NCBI GenBank assembly: GCA_947683625.1
Contig: CANTUR010000067.1
Coordinates: forward strand, 1,341,501-1,405,500
Reading direction: 5' to 3'
Source of the DNA: Mallotus nudiflorus
Taxonomy: Eukaryota; Streptophyta; Magnoliopsida; Malpighiales; Euphorbiaceae
DNA: 64,000 nt
In this document: positions 35,956 through 47,700 of the stretch, piece by piece
How the letters are laid out: each line of letters starts with the position of its first letter
Position numbering within the stretch: position 1 is the first letter of the stretch
Translations under genes and position numbers: made by a program
Notes under the pieces: generated by a model
Told to the model about the DNA's origin: nothing
The model's database searches: none
What the model saw: only the letters and a program-made list of their open reading frames with translations

Positions 35956-36787
35956 CCTTACATCACGCATCTCATTTCATGAATTTTTTTATTTTTTATT
36001 TTATTTTTGGTTTTCAAGTCTTTGAAAGAAGAACTTGATAATGGTTATAGCCTTGAACATATTTTTGGGACATATTTTATTTTTGTTACTGTGGACAATG
36101 GCTTTCCCCTTTGCTTGGATTTTTTTATAGTAACAAAAGGGGAGAGAAGGCTAAAGGGGCTAAGTTAGGCTTAATAGCTTTGTTATTTTATGATTATAAT
36201 GATGTGGATATTTGATACATGTTGATGGCTATGAAATTGCACTATTCCATTTTATGATATATTGATATGGTTATTGAATGTTAACCTTATGAATTTTTTT
36301 TATATGGATATTGCTTCTGAGAAGTAACTGTTAATTATATTATGTTTAATTTGATATAGATATTCTTTTGGATATTCATGTTATATGATTTTTCTTTTTG
36401 GTTATGCATGATTTATAATGAATTTTATCCTGCATAATATGATCATTAAGCCATAATTATGACTATGACTATGATTATGACTGTGATTATGTTTTTTTTT
36501 TGAATCAGTGTTCTTATCACAAGCTATGACTCCTATTTTATTATCATGATTTTGCAAACATGACTTATACTTAATTAAATGATTTGCGCTAAATGTCACT
36601 AACTATGACAATGATTTCTTTAATCATGATAATGCCTTTCTCTTTATAATTTTCTATGTCTTGTTACTGTCATATGCCAAATGGACCTACTTATTGATCT
36701 TTGCACTTTTAAGTTTAGGCTTATTTTATAGGAGAGTAATTCCTTTAAATTCTTTAGCCTACTTTTACATAATTATCTGTTCCTATA
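35956..36787 (+). other. Copia-A 3' untranslated spacer
   Basis: No gene. A second purine-rich block, AACAAAAGGGGAGAGAAGG, is at about 36134-36152. TATGAC/GTCATG-type repeats (CTATGACTATGATTATGACTG region) occur at about 36450-36640. Confidence 0.5.
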
Positions 36788-36800
36788 AAAAAAGGGAGAT
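36788..36800 (+). other. Polypurine tract of copia-A
   Basis: AAAAAAAGGGAGAT directly precedes TACTGAACCTTAAGC, by analogy with copia-B where GGTGGAGAT precedes TGTTGACCTTAGC. Confidence 0.65.
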
Positions 36801-38055
36801 TACTGAACCTTAAGCAGTAAAATAGTCATTCTTGATGGTCACAAGTAATTAAGTAAAATTATATTTAATCTATGTGCTTAAGTGTTTATATTCAGGTTAA
36901 TTAAAATTTGCAATAATCATATGTGGAACAAGTCATAACAAAAGCATTATAATCATACCTACACAAGTCAAGCATTGAAAAGTCAGCACTTTAACTTTAT
37001 TAAGTCTGTAACCCTATCATAAGTGATGATGGACTCATCATGACTGTGATAAACTAATAAAAAGGAAGATCAAACTTTTATCAAGATCTGAAATCAAACT
37101 TGGTCAAACATAATGGGAATCTTCACTATGAGTGGTCATAAGCAAATTCCAATCATTAGAAAAAATTTTCAATCAAAATTACAAAGATTCAAATTGTAAA
37201 TTTTTAAAAGTTCCCAAATTCAGTCATGACCAGCGTCACCACCAATGTTATGATCATAATGGCCTAAATTATGATCATGACGATTTCTTCATGAACATGA
37301 CAACCGACTCTAAAAGATACATAAAGCTGTCATGATTAGTGTCACCACTAGTGTCATGATCATAAAAGCATGTGAATTCAAATTTCTTATTAGCACCCCT
37401 AATCGTCATGACCATGACAATTTTATTTTTATAATGACAAACGTGCAGAGTTCCTTTTTCTTTTGTGGTTGAACGGCTCTATTTGCATTAAATACACCTC
37501 CAACAGTTTTTTTCTCTATGAGGGTCAGAGCTGGAAGGAATTAATAAAGTTGAACAAACACATTTAAAGCAAACTTTAAGTGTTTACTCGTGAATTTATT
37601 CTTCAACCACCAAAATTCTTAACCTTTAATTCTTGTAGTTTTTTTTTCTATCTCAAGAGTGTTCTTGAGTGTGGGTTAGTGAGTGTTTAAGACCAACATT
37701 CAATAGCTCAATAATGAGATTGAGTGAGTTGAGTTAGGGTTTTATACACTTGTAAGCTAAGAGGATTGTTTTTAGCATTTGGATTTGAGTGTGAAACTTG
37801 GGAAAACACTTAGGTATCTTATTTTAAGCTTGTAAAGGTTTAATCTATGTCTTGAAGTATATTATTAGTGGATTAAAACTCTTAACAAGTGGTTGAGGAG
37901 AGAACGTAGGCTTAGAGGGCTGAACTTCTATAAATTCCTTGTGTTTTCTAGGTCATTTTCATCATTTTAGTTTGCTCTTTGTTAGAATTTTGAAAATTGC
38001 CCATCTAGCTTAAATAGCCAATTCACCCCTCTCTTTTAGCACTTATGGAATTACA
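36801..38055 (+). repeat. 3' LTR of copia-A (about 1255 bp)
   Basis: Starts TACTGAACC (TG mutated to TA). The U3 carries dyads of the ATGATCAT form at about 37020-37450. The U5 contains the block CAAGTGGTTGAGGAGAGAAC and GTAGGCT...CTATAAATTCC-TGTGTT that recurs in many plant copia LTRs. It ends near AATTCACCCCTCTC...GGAATTACA. The end coordinate is approximate by about 15 bp, and no 5' partner is visible. Confidence 0.65.
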
Positions 38056-38230
38056 ATATCCTTATAAATACATTGGTTGATACTAAAATGGAGTGTATGA
38101 CTTTCTTAAAAGAATTTATATGTTAAAAATAATCTACTTTAATGTTATAGATGTATTGGGTTTTTTTAACTATTGAAAATTCCATTAATTAAAAAAGGTG
38201 TACAAGAAAAAAGCCTAAACAGTATCAGGT

Positions 38231-39409
38231 TGTTGACCTTTGCATTATTAATATCTAATTACCCTTTATTTTAACTTTAATAATCAATTTTAATCTACTA
38301 ATATGTCCTTTAGTTAGGTTTAAGACTACACTCATTGGGTGAAGTTATAGAGCTTAAAATGTGCCTAAAACATGAAGGCAATAAAGCTCACGAGTAGCAT
38401 CACGATCGTGGACATTCTCCTATGCCAAATGTGAGTCGAATTTATTTAATTTAAAGTGGCAATGTCCTTCATGGTCTTCCTCATGGTCGTGACCATTATC
38501 CTCACAATCAGGAGCATCCCAATCATAATCCTAAGCAATTTAAACTCAAGTGAATGAAGACAGCAGTGGCACTCACGGTCGTGGTCACATCTGTGACCAA
38601 GATTGTAAGCACCACCGGAATGTCTTGATAACTCTTGTAATGGTTATTTCAAAAATCCAATAACTATGAAACTGAAGTTCATGATCATGACACCTCCCCT
38701 CACAACCATGAGCACCATTTCTCCTATAAAAAGTGAAAGAAAAATTAAATGAAGATGGAGAAGTGTTGGGGGCATAAATCAAAGATCCAACAGCCATATT
38801 TTCATCCTCTATTATAAATACCTATCAAAAACACATTGAAGAGGTTAAGAAAGTTTGTTAGAAAATTCAATGATCAAATTTATTGTTTAGAAAACTTTTT
38901 GTATTAAAATTCCTTTGTAATTATTCTCTCAAAAAGAGTTAGGTTGTGTGTTAGAGTTAGGATTCTACTTCATCTATTTCTTGAGTTAAGTAAAGGGAAG
39001 TGAGGATCAACTTTAGTGGTTTGGTTTAAGTGTTATCCATTGAAAACAATTGGGTTTTTAGTTGTGGTTTAAGTTGAACAAAAAAAAACTCATTTGTGTG
39101 AAGGTTTGAGTTGAGCATTGAAAAACTATAGTAAAGGTTTGAGTTGAGCCTCAGAAAACTCTTGTGCAATCAATCTTGGAAATAAGATTAAAGTGGGTGA
39201 TTGAAAATCCTAATTCGAGGATAAGTTAGGTGCAAATGTAGGATTGGTTATAATCTGAACTCCTTAAATTCTCTGTGTCAATTCTCCTTTTTATTGTTGT
39301 TCTTGTTTGTATTTATCCTTTCTTAAATCACTTCTTATTTTTCCATGAATTTTTTATATTCCCTCTAAATTTTTACTAGCCCTATTCACCCTCATTTTAG
39401 GGCATTTCA
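38231..39409 (+). repeat. Solo copia LTR (1179 bp), TSD CAGGT/CAGGG
   Basis: Begins TGTTGACCTTTGCATT, nearly as the copia-B LTR does in element sense, and ends CTATTCACCCTCATTTTAGGG-CATTTCA. The flanks are CAGGT (38226-38230) and CAGGG (39410-39414), 4 of 5 matching. Dyads such as TCACGATCGTGG and TTCATGATCATGAC lie at about 38395-38700. No internal region is attached, so it is a product of LTR-LTR recombination. Confidence 0.8.
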
Positions 39410-41799
39410 CAGGGAAATAACTATAACACATAATAGCTCTACAATATGAAATGGCACACCTACACTAGAAAAAATCTGGAAACATCATAACACAACCATT
39501 ATAAACTTGAAAATACAAGATTTGTACCCATAAGACAACCAAAACAGAAATTTACTTAAAATTTAAGTGAAAGAAATGCAGAATTTTAGCATCCAAATCA
39601 CTTCCCTTTATGGAAATAGATGATTTCCAAGTAATTCAGACCAAAACATCAATAACTTCACAAACTAGTGGCAATTAAGCTCATTTTGACAGATCTATAA
39701 GTCTTGTGAAGAATCCTTCATATTTTGAATAGATCAAGCCAAAATTTCTTCAATATGAATACAAATCTCCATTTTAAGCATAAAAGGAGGCATAATTTGA
39801 AAATGCTTTCTTGAGATACATAGATTAGAGAAACTATCTATTTATTAGGTGATAAACCCTACTAAATATATATAATTATCAAGAGAAAGGATCATTGTTG
39901 GCCAAAGATGGCCAACAGCAGTCTAGAAAAATACCAAAACACAGAGAGTTTTATGAACTGAGAAAGACAAGAGTTCTTGGTAAAACTTAAAACTTGTAAT
40001 TTTATAGATATAGTGGTTTATATTGAAAAAAAATGTATGAATATTTTAAAGGAATTTATATGTTAAAAGGAGTCTATTTTAATGTGGTTAATTTACATGT
40101 AAGTATTTAGTAGTGAATGTTGAATTATTGAAAGAGACACTTATCAAGTTTTGGACTTAGTGACTTTAGAACTCAGCATTATATATATATATAAGAAAAT
40201 AAAAATAAATAAATAAATAAATATGAAAAAATAAATAAACAAATAAAAATAATAAAATAATAAAAAGTAAAAAAATAATAAAAAGTAAAAAAATATAAGT
40301 AAAAAATAAAAATATATATATGTATATATATGGGCAAATAAAAATATATATTAAATGTATGCATAATAAAATTAATAAATAATAAATAATTTTTATAAAA
40401 ATTAAGAATTATAATAATATTTTAACAAACAAATATATTTAAAAATATTTTACAATAGGTAATTACAATGTTAATGTTTTACATAAAAATAATTATAAAA
40501 ATTATTTTAAATGATAAATGATATTAATTTCTATTCTCATTCTTATTTTATAGTCAATCAAATATCTCATTTAAAATTTTATTTTCTTGTTTATTCCTTT
40601 CGATTTCAAAGTATGAATGAAACGTTTCTAAATTCGTATAATTGCCAAATAAATTGAACTTCAAATTTATCATAAATCTCTTTCATTTAAATATGGAATA
40701 ATATGACAAAATTGACGAAACGGAAGCGGCCATTTGCTTTTTTTTTTTTTTTTTAAACACGTGAAATATGATATTTAAAAAAAAAAAAAAAAAAGTGGGC
40801 ATGCCGGCCGCTGACAAAGGAATTTTATCAGATTGAAAAAAATTTGACAAAGCAAGTGAATATGCAGTCGGATACAAAAGGTCAATCTGTTCATCAGTTT
40901 TGACTTTCTGCTTTTTGTTTGCTTTTTTTTTTTTTCCAAGTCATAAGATTGACCAATATGCTTCAAATAATGAGCAATTATAATTCATTAACCAATTCTA
41001 GTCAAAATTTAGTTTCTGTTAAAATTTAATTATTATTAGATGGTGTTTTCCGTTAAAAAAAATTCAAAATTAATTAAATAAAATTTTAAATTCAAATTTT
41101 ATATATAAAAATATATATTCAAAAAATATATATACTATTTATGACATATATTTAATTCGTACTCTAAAATAATTTAAATTTAAGTGGCTATCAACTGTTA
41201 GAGATATAAAATATAAAAATAAATAAATTATAGTTGCTACTATATTTATCTTTTTCAGATAGTATCACTTCTAATCCTTACATGTGGATAGAGGCAATTT
41301 TATTTGTGAAAATTTAAATATTATGCAACTGAAAGTCTGAAAGTATATTTTTATTTATATTTTATAAGAAAAACAGATAAAATCATACCATCAGTAAAAT
41401 TTAAGTATATTTTAGAAAATATTATCAGCTTTTCACTATTATGAAGTTTCAAAATTTCATTTAAAAAAATTCAAAATTTCCATCTCTTTATATGTAATAA
41501 TGACAATTATTATAGTGAAGTAACAATAATATATATAAAAGTAATGATTAAGAGTGCGTATCGGTAAGAGAGCTAATTTTAGACTGATTTTTTAAACTAT
41601 CTCAAATTAGACTAAAAATTTGAATAAAGGACCCAGTTTGGGTGACCGAAAAATTCGGTAATGATGATTTGGTAAGTCGGTTGGGTTCTAATTAGGGTGG
41701 GCCAAAAAGATAAAAATTACAGACAATTTACAAAAATTTTCAATAAAAATATTTCAAATTTTCATTAATTATAAATCTATATTATTGTAATTATAAGAG
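39410..41799. other. AT-rich spacer, no gene seen
   Basis: No convincing ORF. At 40022-40095 a segment resembles 38075-38150 (TTTATATGTTAAAA and TCTA-TTTAATGT shared). An ATAAATAA-type low-complexity stretch is at about 40175-40330. At about 40735-40800 two poly-T/poly-A tracts are flanked by AGCGGCC and GGCCGCT in opposite orientation. Confidence 0.6.
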
Positions 41800-42160
41800 T
41801 AATTTTTGTATTTTAAAAAATACATCTATATTTATTTTTTTGTTTCTTTTTCATTTTTCTATTTTTTTTATTATTTTACTAAAATTTTTAATGGTTTTTA
41901 TTCTTCTCTTTTTATTTTTTTTATTTTTTTACTTTTTTATAAATTTTTATTTTATTCTTTTTTTTTATATTTTTCTTCTTCCCTTCTTTTTTCTTTTATT
42001 CTTTTTTATTTTTATTTTCTCTTTCTTTTTTTCTTTCCCTCTTTTTTTTATAAATTTTTATTTTATCTTTTTTCTTATTTTTAATTTTTGTACTTCTCTT
42101 TTTTTCTTTTTTTTTTTAAAAATATTTTCCTTAATTTATTTCTCTTTTTTTTATTAGTGA
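41800..42160. repeat. T-rich low-complexity tract
   Basis: Almost pure T with scattered C and A over more than 300 bases. The apparent reading frames are Phe/Leu-only and are not taken as genes. Confidence 0.9.
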
Positions 42161-42284
42161 AGCATTAGCCAATATATTTTTTGAAATTTTATTTCATAAA
42201 TTCCTCAAGTGGGTTATAAAAATATATAAAATGTAATGATCAAAATACAAGTAACTCACATGCAACAAATTTTATGTACATAAT

Positions 42285-42797
42285 TGTTAACCATTTATAT
42301 GATCAAACTCTTAATTTTGGACCTTAACAAACAATTTTAATTGTACTGATTTCAACTAAAAGTGTGTAGGAAGTTTATCTATCATGAAGTTTAATTATTA
42401 AATGATTGGAGACAGTGAAATACTCCTTGAAATAATATAAATATGCATTTTAATGAAGTATCTCAAACTATGAAATTCCACAATCTTTGAGAAACAATTA
42501 CATACCAAAAATATACATTTTTGTATATACATTGGTTTGCTCACAAGCAACCTCACAACCTAAATTGATAAGTATGTTTTTAGACTAATTCAATCTCTAA
42601 GATTCAAGTAGACTTTTTGACATTTTTAGAGCTCTATAATGAGAAAATTATTGTAAAGACCCGAATTTTTAATTATTAATATTAAATGAGGATTATTAAG
42701 TTTAATTATAATTTTAATTAATTAGTGCTAATTATTATGAGATTAGTAATACTTGTGTAATTTTACTAAATGTTATTTTAATTAATTGTTAAAGAGA

Positions 42798-42847
<50 letters not shown>

Positions 42848-45800
42848 TTTACCTCTTCTTCTTCTTCTCCTTCCTCTCCTTCCTTCCTCTTATGGACCTC
42901 ACCACCCTAATCACCTACACAGCCACCTTCACTATGCCACCTCCTCCTCGCTGTGCCGCCACCGCCACCAGTAGGTCGTCGGCTCTTCCTCCTTATCTTC
43001 CTCTCCCGCCATTCTCTCTCTTTCTCTCCCTTTCCATTCTTCTTAACATCGTGGGACTCAAGGGCTTACCGGCACTGCCTTTGACCACCCCTTGGCTTGC
43101 TATTGGTCTCATTTGAATCTCCATCCTCTAGGCTTTAAAAGCCCTCCATCAATTTCAAGTTTCAACTCCAGTAAATCCCTCAATTTGAGAAATTCTAGTT
43201 TAGGTTTTTTATATTAATTTGTGAAATTGAGCTTGTATTCAATTGATTCATGTCAAATTGAGTTTAAATTAGTTAAATTGAGGTTGAGAGCTTTCATTTG
43301 ATGTATGAATTGCAAATTTTCAAGGAAGTTGAATTTTGGGTCACTATTATGGGTCTCAATTACTGTTTACGATAATGTTCCGGATTCGGAATGTGAACAT
43401 ATTTTTATTAAATTCTATATATTATGTGGAGTATTCTTTGTAAAGGAAATTTTGTCAGATTAGTTTTAGAATTTAAGATATGAATTTTTTAAAGTTGATG
43501 TATAAATATGAATTTTTGTAAAAATTGTTATAAATTAGTAATTATTTAAGTTTACTTAAATTTATTAGTATTTATTCTGTTAGATAGATTTTTGAATAAT
43601 AAAAGTATAAAAATAATTTTTGTAATTAAATTCTAAATTTTAGTTAATTAGTAGTAATTTTTGAAAAATAAGCAAATAATAAATTTATTTATTATTTTTA
43701 AATTGTAAATGAGTTATTTATGATTTTTATGGTATATTTTGATTATTTAAATAGTTTATGTGTAATTAATAGTGATTTTATTAAAAGAGGTTTAAACGGG
43801 GTTTTATGAGATTAACTATTTTTATTATTTATTTGGAAATAATTTTCCCTTATATTTTCGTTATATATAAATAAATTAATTTGCATTAGTTAACTAAGTT
43901 TTTATGAATTATTAATTATTTGAGATAATTTATATTATTTTTATATATATTGTGAATCTTGGATCTCGGTTAGGCATAAAATGCAGTGTGGGGCCCAACT
44001 CAAGTTGTTGAGCTTGTAATATCGATATCTGTTAAATTTCGAGTCTGTATAGCATTGAGTTTTAGATCGAGTCAACCTCATCATCTCATGATTTTATTAA
44101 ATTTTGATGATTTTATGAATTTATTTATATAAGCATATTTTAAATAAATATTATTTATTTTAGAAAACTCCAGGACCAGAACTATAGCATTTGGGTAGCA
44201 AAGGACACGTCGCCTAGCACGCTCGACCTGTGAGTTGATTTTATGAAATGTTTGTTGTGAAATTTTAAATTATATTTTTATATGATTAAAATAATAAATA
44301 ATTGATTATAAGAATTTATTTATATTGTCACATGCATGGTTTATATTGTCATATGCATGATTATTCCTTTACTTATCATGAACATGTATTGAAAAGATGC
44401 TTTATGGAATTTATTTCACTCTGATTTATTTATTTAAATGATTTGAAGAAAATGGTAGAATGTGCCACCTAGTGGGTGTCACCAGGACTGCATGTGCACC
44501 ATTAATGATTATATATGGTCATTGATTGATATTGGGAGCCTTGGTTAAGCTTTGCTCTTTGGGAAAGAGTTGTAATATTATGGGTCGTGGTTGAGCTTAC
44601 TCTCTAGGCAGAGGTATAATACTGGTTGAATCCTGGTCGAGCATGCTCTCTAGGTGTAAGTAATCATTTGGAATAAGAGACCAACTGTGGCAGGACCCTG
44701 GTCGAGCTTGCTCTCTAGGACCGACAGTCAATTGGATTAAATGAGCCAAGTGACTATTAGAATTTGATGGTCTAGGTGTTCTACCAAGTTTTCCACCTAA
44801 AAATATATTTATACGATTTCATATTAAAATTTATATTAAAGTGAATTGTGATTTTGAAAGGTATTTTATTTATTAAAAATATTTAAGAAAAGTAAATGAT
44901 TTTAATATTTACATTGATATTGATTTTATTTTATTTTATTTTAAAATGGGTTTTGACAAAATGTTTTAAAACTAGCATGCATTTCATAAAATTGATTCAC
45001 TCGACGAGGCTTGATTTCCCTCAATCTATTTTTTTCAGAACCTCACTGTTAGTTTTCCAGTAGTCATTGTCTGTGTTGGGTTTCTTCTTCACCGGCTACT
45101 TTATGTATGTTTGAATTGATTTTTGTATAATGTAATCAAATTCTAGATACCGCAGTAGTTATTTATCAAACTTCTAATATTGGTATTTATGATTATTGAG
45201 ATACTGTTATATTGGAAGTATTGATTTATGTTATAAGTATTTCATATTGATATTAATGGATTTATATATGGTTTACTGTTATGAAATTATTATTAATTCG
45301 CAAAAAAAATCTTAAGGTTTACTATGGGTTTCAGATGCATTTTTGCATTTCACATTCCCTAGTGTCGGTCATGTACTTTTGGGTTTGGTTCATGATAATT
45401 ATGTTCTTCACTTTTGAAGTAGACATCTTAAGCTTTTTGAATTGAGCTTACTTGTCAAAATCTGAGCTCATTTGGGTATGCAAATCTTGAGTTGAAATCG
45501 GCATATGCAGATTTCATTTTAGGTTGCACAACTCCTAGTATTTTAGTAATATCTTGAGCTGTAGAGGTTTAATTACAGTGATTCAAAGTGCTATGGAAAG
45601 ATAAGACAATTATCTATAATTTTTATGAAGAAAGCTTAGGTTGATTCGATCATCTTAGATCCCGCTCACAAGCATTATCTCAATCAAACTCAACACAAGG
45701 ACTAAATTGCACAAAAAGTTCAAATCCTGTCATGGTCCCAACCGGGACTAAGGCAAACCAATTTCTATAAAAACTAAATTTTTACAAAGATTAACTGATC

Positions 45801-46576
45801 TCGATCCAATGTCACGATCAAGGCAATGCTCGGGACAAGGATATCCCAATCAGGACCAATGCAAAAATTAAAATGCAATGGCTTGATATGGCTATTCAAT
45901 CTCGTCCTTACCAAGACTGATGATATCTTGACCAAGACTTGAAAAATTGCAACTCAAAAGTCCAAATTTCATTTAAATGGACTTTGATTTTATTAGAAAC
46001 AAAATTATTACTTCCAATAGTTATAATTGAATTGCTCAAGTATAAATATAACATCTGAAGATTATTTTGAGGTTAAGAAACTTTTTTATTCATTATATAC
46101 TTTCAAGCATTCAATTAAACTCTCTAAACTTTTTCAAAATTCATTTTATTGTTGAATACTCTTATAAGAGTTGGTGAGTGTTAGAATAGAAAGTCTTATT
46201 CTTCTATTTTTTGGGGTTAAGAAAATAGGAAGTGAGATTACATTCTAAGAGAATTGGTTTAAGTGTTTAGCTATTAAAACACTTGTGAATTCGATTTTAG
46301 TGTGAGCCTTAAAAACACATATGAATCAGTTTTTGAGTGATCCTTGTAAAATTCAAGTTGTAAAAATAAATTTAGGAAAATAGATTATGGTGATTCAAAA
46401 TCCACTTGGGGATAAGTTAAGTGGAGATGTAGGATTGTTGAGAATTTAAACTCCTTAAATTCTTGTATTCATTATTCTTCCTTCTCAACTTTCCTTTTAA
46501 ATATTATTCAAATCTTTTTAATTTCTTATTATTATTTGATAGTCCTATTCACCCCCCCCCCTCTAGGACTCTTTCA
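42285..46576 (+). repeat. Solo copia LTR split by a gypsy solo LTR, TSD ATAAT
   Basis: Starts TGTTAACCATTT at 42285 and ends CTAGGACTCTTTCA at 46576, with perfect ATAAT at 42280-42284 and 46577-46581. Without the inserted 42652-45397 and its duplicated ATTAT the LTR is about 1.54 kb. The right part (45650-46576) aligns by eye with the copia-B LTR in element sense, including dyads (GTCCCAACCGGGAC at about 45726), a TATA-like AAGTATAAATATAAC at about 46038 and the C-run before CTCTAGG. Confidence 0.85.
42652..45397 (+). repeat. Nested gypsy-family solo LTR (2746 bp), TSD ATTAT
   Basis: Begins TGTAAAGACCCG and ends TTTGGTTCATGATA (terminal CA decayed to TA). Flanked by ATTAT at 42647-42651 and 45398-45402. 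It holds (GT)n next to (AT)n at about 42798-42840, a CT/GC-rich island at about 42850-43130, and four copies of a TGGTCGAGC-TGCTCTCTAGG unit at about 44530-44720. More divergent than the other members. Confidence 0.88.
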
Positions 46577-46899
46577 ATAATTGATTATTCAAGTTCTTAT
46601 TGTGTAAAAGATGTAACATTCATTATAATTGAACAAACATGACTATTTTTAAAATGCGATAATAGAACTTTAGGTAAGGAAAATAAAATCATAATTTGAA
46701 TTTCTAACGATTCTAGAATAGAATCAATTTTATCAATATATTTTAAGCACAAAAAGTATAATTTTAACATTTTTAAGATTTTAAGTATTCTAATGTGTTT
46801 GTAAAATATAAAATAATACCTTATAACTACAAATTGAAGAACTAATCCTGAAAAAGATCATAACCTAATTTAATAATGTGTTAGTAAATGAAAATGAAG
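46577..46899. other. AT-rich spacer
   Basis: Apart from the ATAAT duplication at its left edge I see nothing functional. Confidence 0.6.
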
Positions 46900-46972
46900 A
46901 TGGGTGTAGCTTATATAATAAAGCACTTGCTTAGCATGCGAGAGGTACAAGAATTGATATTGCACATCTCCA
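46900..46972 (+). pseudogene. tRNA-Ala(AGC) pseudogene or SINE head
   Basis: A 73-base match to the plant tRNA-Ala layout: GTGTAGC with part of the D arm, the anticodon arm CTTGCTTAGCATGCGAG (anticodon AGC) almost intact, GAGGTAC, and the 3' end CATCTCCA. The T arm has changed from the expected GGATCGATACC to GAATTGATATT and the A box is degraded. Most differences from the expected tRNA are C-to-T or G-to-A. The acceptor 5' strand no longer pairs well. It could also be the tRNA-derived head of a SINE, but no clear body or tail was found. Confidence 0.72.
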
Positions 46973-46984
46973 TTCTTTTCTTAG

Positions 46985-47425
46985 GTAGCATGTATTTACT
47001 TTTGTTGCTTTTTGGTTTACTTTTAGTTTTTAATCTTGTATTAAAAGTACAAGGAAAGATGAATGTGCTTTTGGTGCTTCTAGTTCTGATTTAAGAGATG
47101 TTGCTGGTTGTGAAAATGTTGCTTATGATTCAGAGTTTGTTGAAACTTGTAAAAAGAGTGCTTATGATTTGGTGTTTGTTGAAATTATTAATGATGGTGA
47201 TGAGTTAAAGGATTTCTTTAATTATGTAGCATGTATTTAATTTTGTTACTTTTTGGTTTACTTTTAGTTTTTGATCTTGTTTTAAAAGTGCAAGGAAAGG
47301 TGGATGTGCTTTTAGTGCTTCTAGTTTTAATTTAGGAGATGTTGCTAGTTGTGAAAGGGTGTTTATGATTCAGAGTTTGTTGAAACTGTTAGTGGTGGTG
47401 ATGAGTTAAAGGATTTTGTTGGGGT
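46985..47425. repeat. Tandem duplication, offset 241 bp
   Basis: GTAGCATGTATTTA...TTTTTGGTTTACTTTTAG and GTGCTTCTAGTT...GATGTTGCT recur at 46985 and 47226. The second copy is shorter by an internal loss. The first copy has a short acidic open frame (KDECAFGASSSDL...GDELKDFF). Confidence 0.8.
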
Positions 47426-47429
47426 ATGT

Positions 47430-47700
47430 TTTGTTTTATTATTTTTGTACCGTTTTGATTTCTATTTGCCTTCTGATACTTTGTTTTGTGTTTTTTTAAA
47501 GGGTGATAAGCAATTGTTTGAGGATGTTGGTTTTAATACCAATATTAAAGATAGTTTTGTTAAAGATGGTGTTGATGGTGATGAAGTGTTGAAAGATTCT
47601 AATTTGGTGTGTTCTTTTTTTTATTATATTAATTTATGTTGGTTTTATTCTTTGTTTTTGGCTTCCAATTCATTTTTTGTATCCTTTTAGTTAATTTTTG
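47430..47700 (+). other. Unrecognised short exon-like stretch
   Basis: TTTTTTTAAAG before GGTGATAAGCAATTG and GTGTGT after GATTCTAATTTG look like splice borders of a 100-base exon, with an acidic frame (GDKQLFEDVGF...). It resembles the preceding duplicated frame (GDE-K). No family recognised; it may be a transposon gene relic. Confidence 0.25.

Larger units (their letters stand above)
11278..38055 (+). mobile_element. Copia-A: decayed SIRE-type Ty1/copia element, host of nested insertions
   Basis: Plus-strand pieces in copia order: gag 11278-12616, protease 15683-15956, integrase 31401-32147, RT 32316-33470, RNase H 33463-33975, third ORF 34976-35955, polypurine tract about 36788-36800 and 3' LTR 36801-38055. 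It is interrupted by a solo gypsy LTR (12617-15677) and by copia-B (15957-31400). The 5' LTR and gag N-terminus are not recognised. It belongs to the SIRE lineage by its long spacer and third ORF after pol. Every gene has stops or frameshifts. Confidence 0.82.

Noticed and set aside
40735..40805. Hairpin of AGCGGCC and GGCCGCT around poly-T and poly-A, seen as a possible terminator or foldback
   Set aside because: Only a few non-homopolymer bases pair; homopolymers alone explain most of the symmetry.
41806..42157. Phe/Leu-rich frames that look like membrane segments
   Set aside because: Direct translation of a T-rich tract; no start context, no conservation, both frames equally open.
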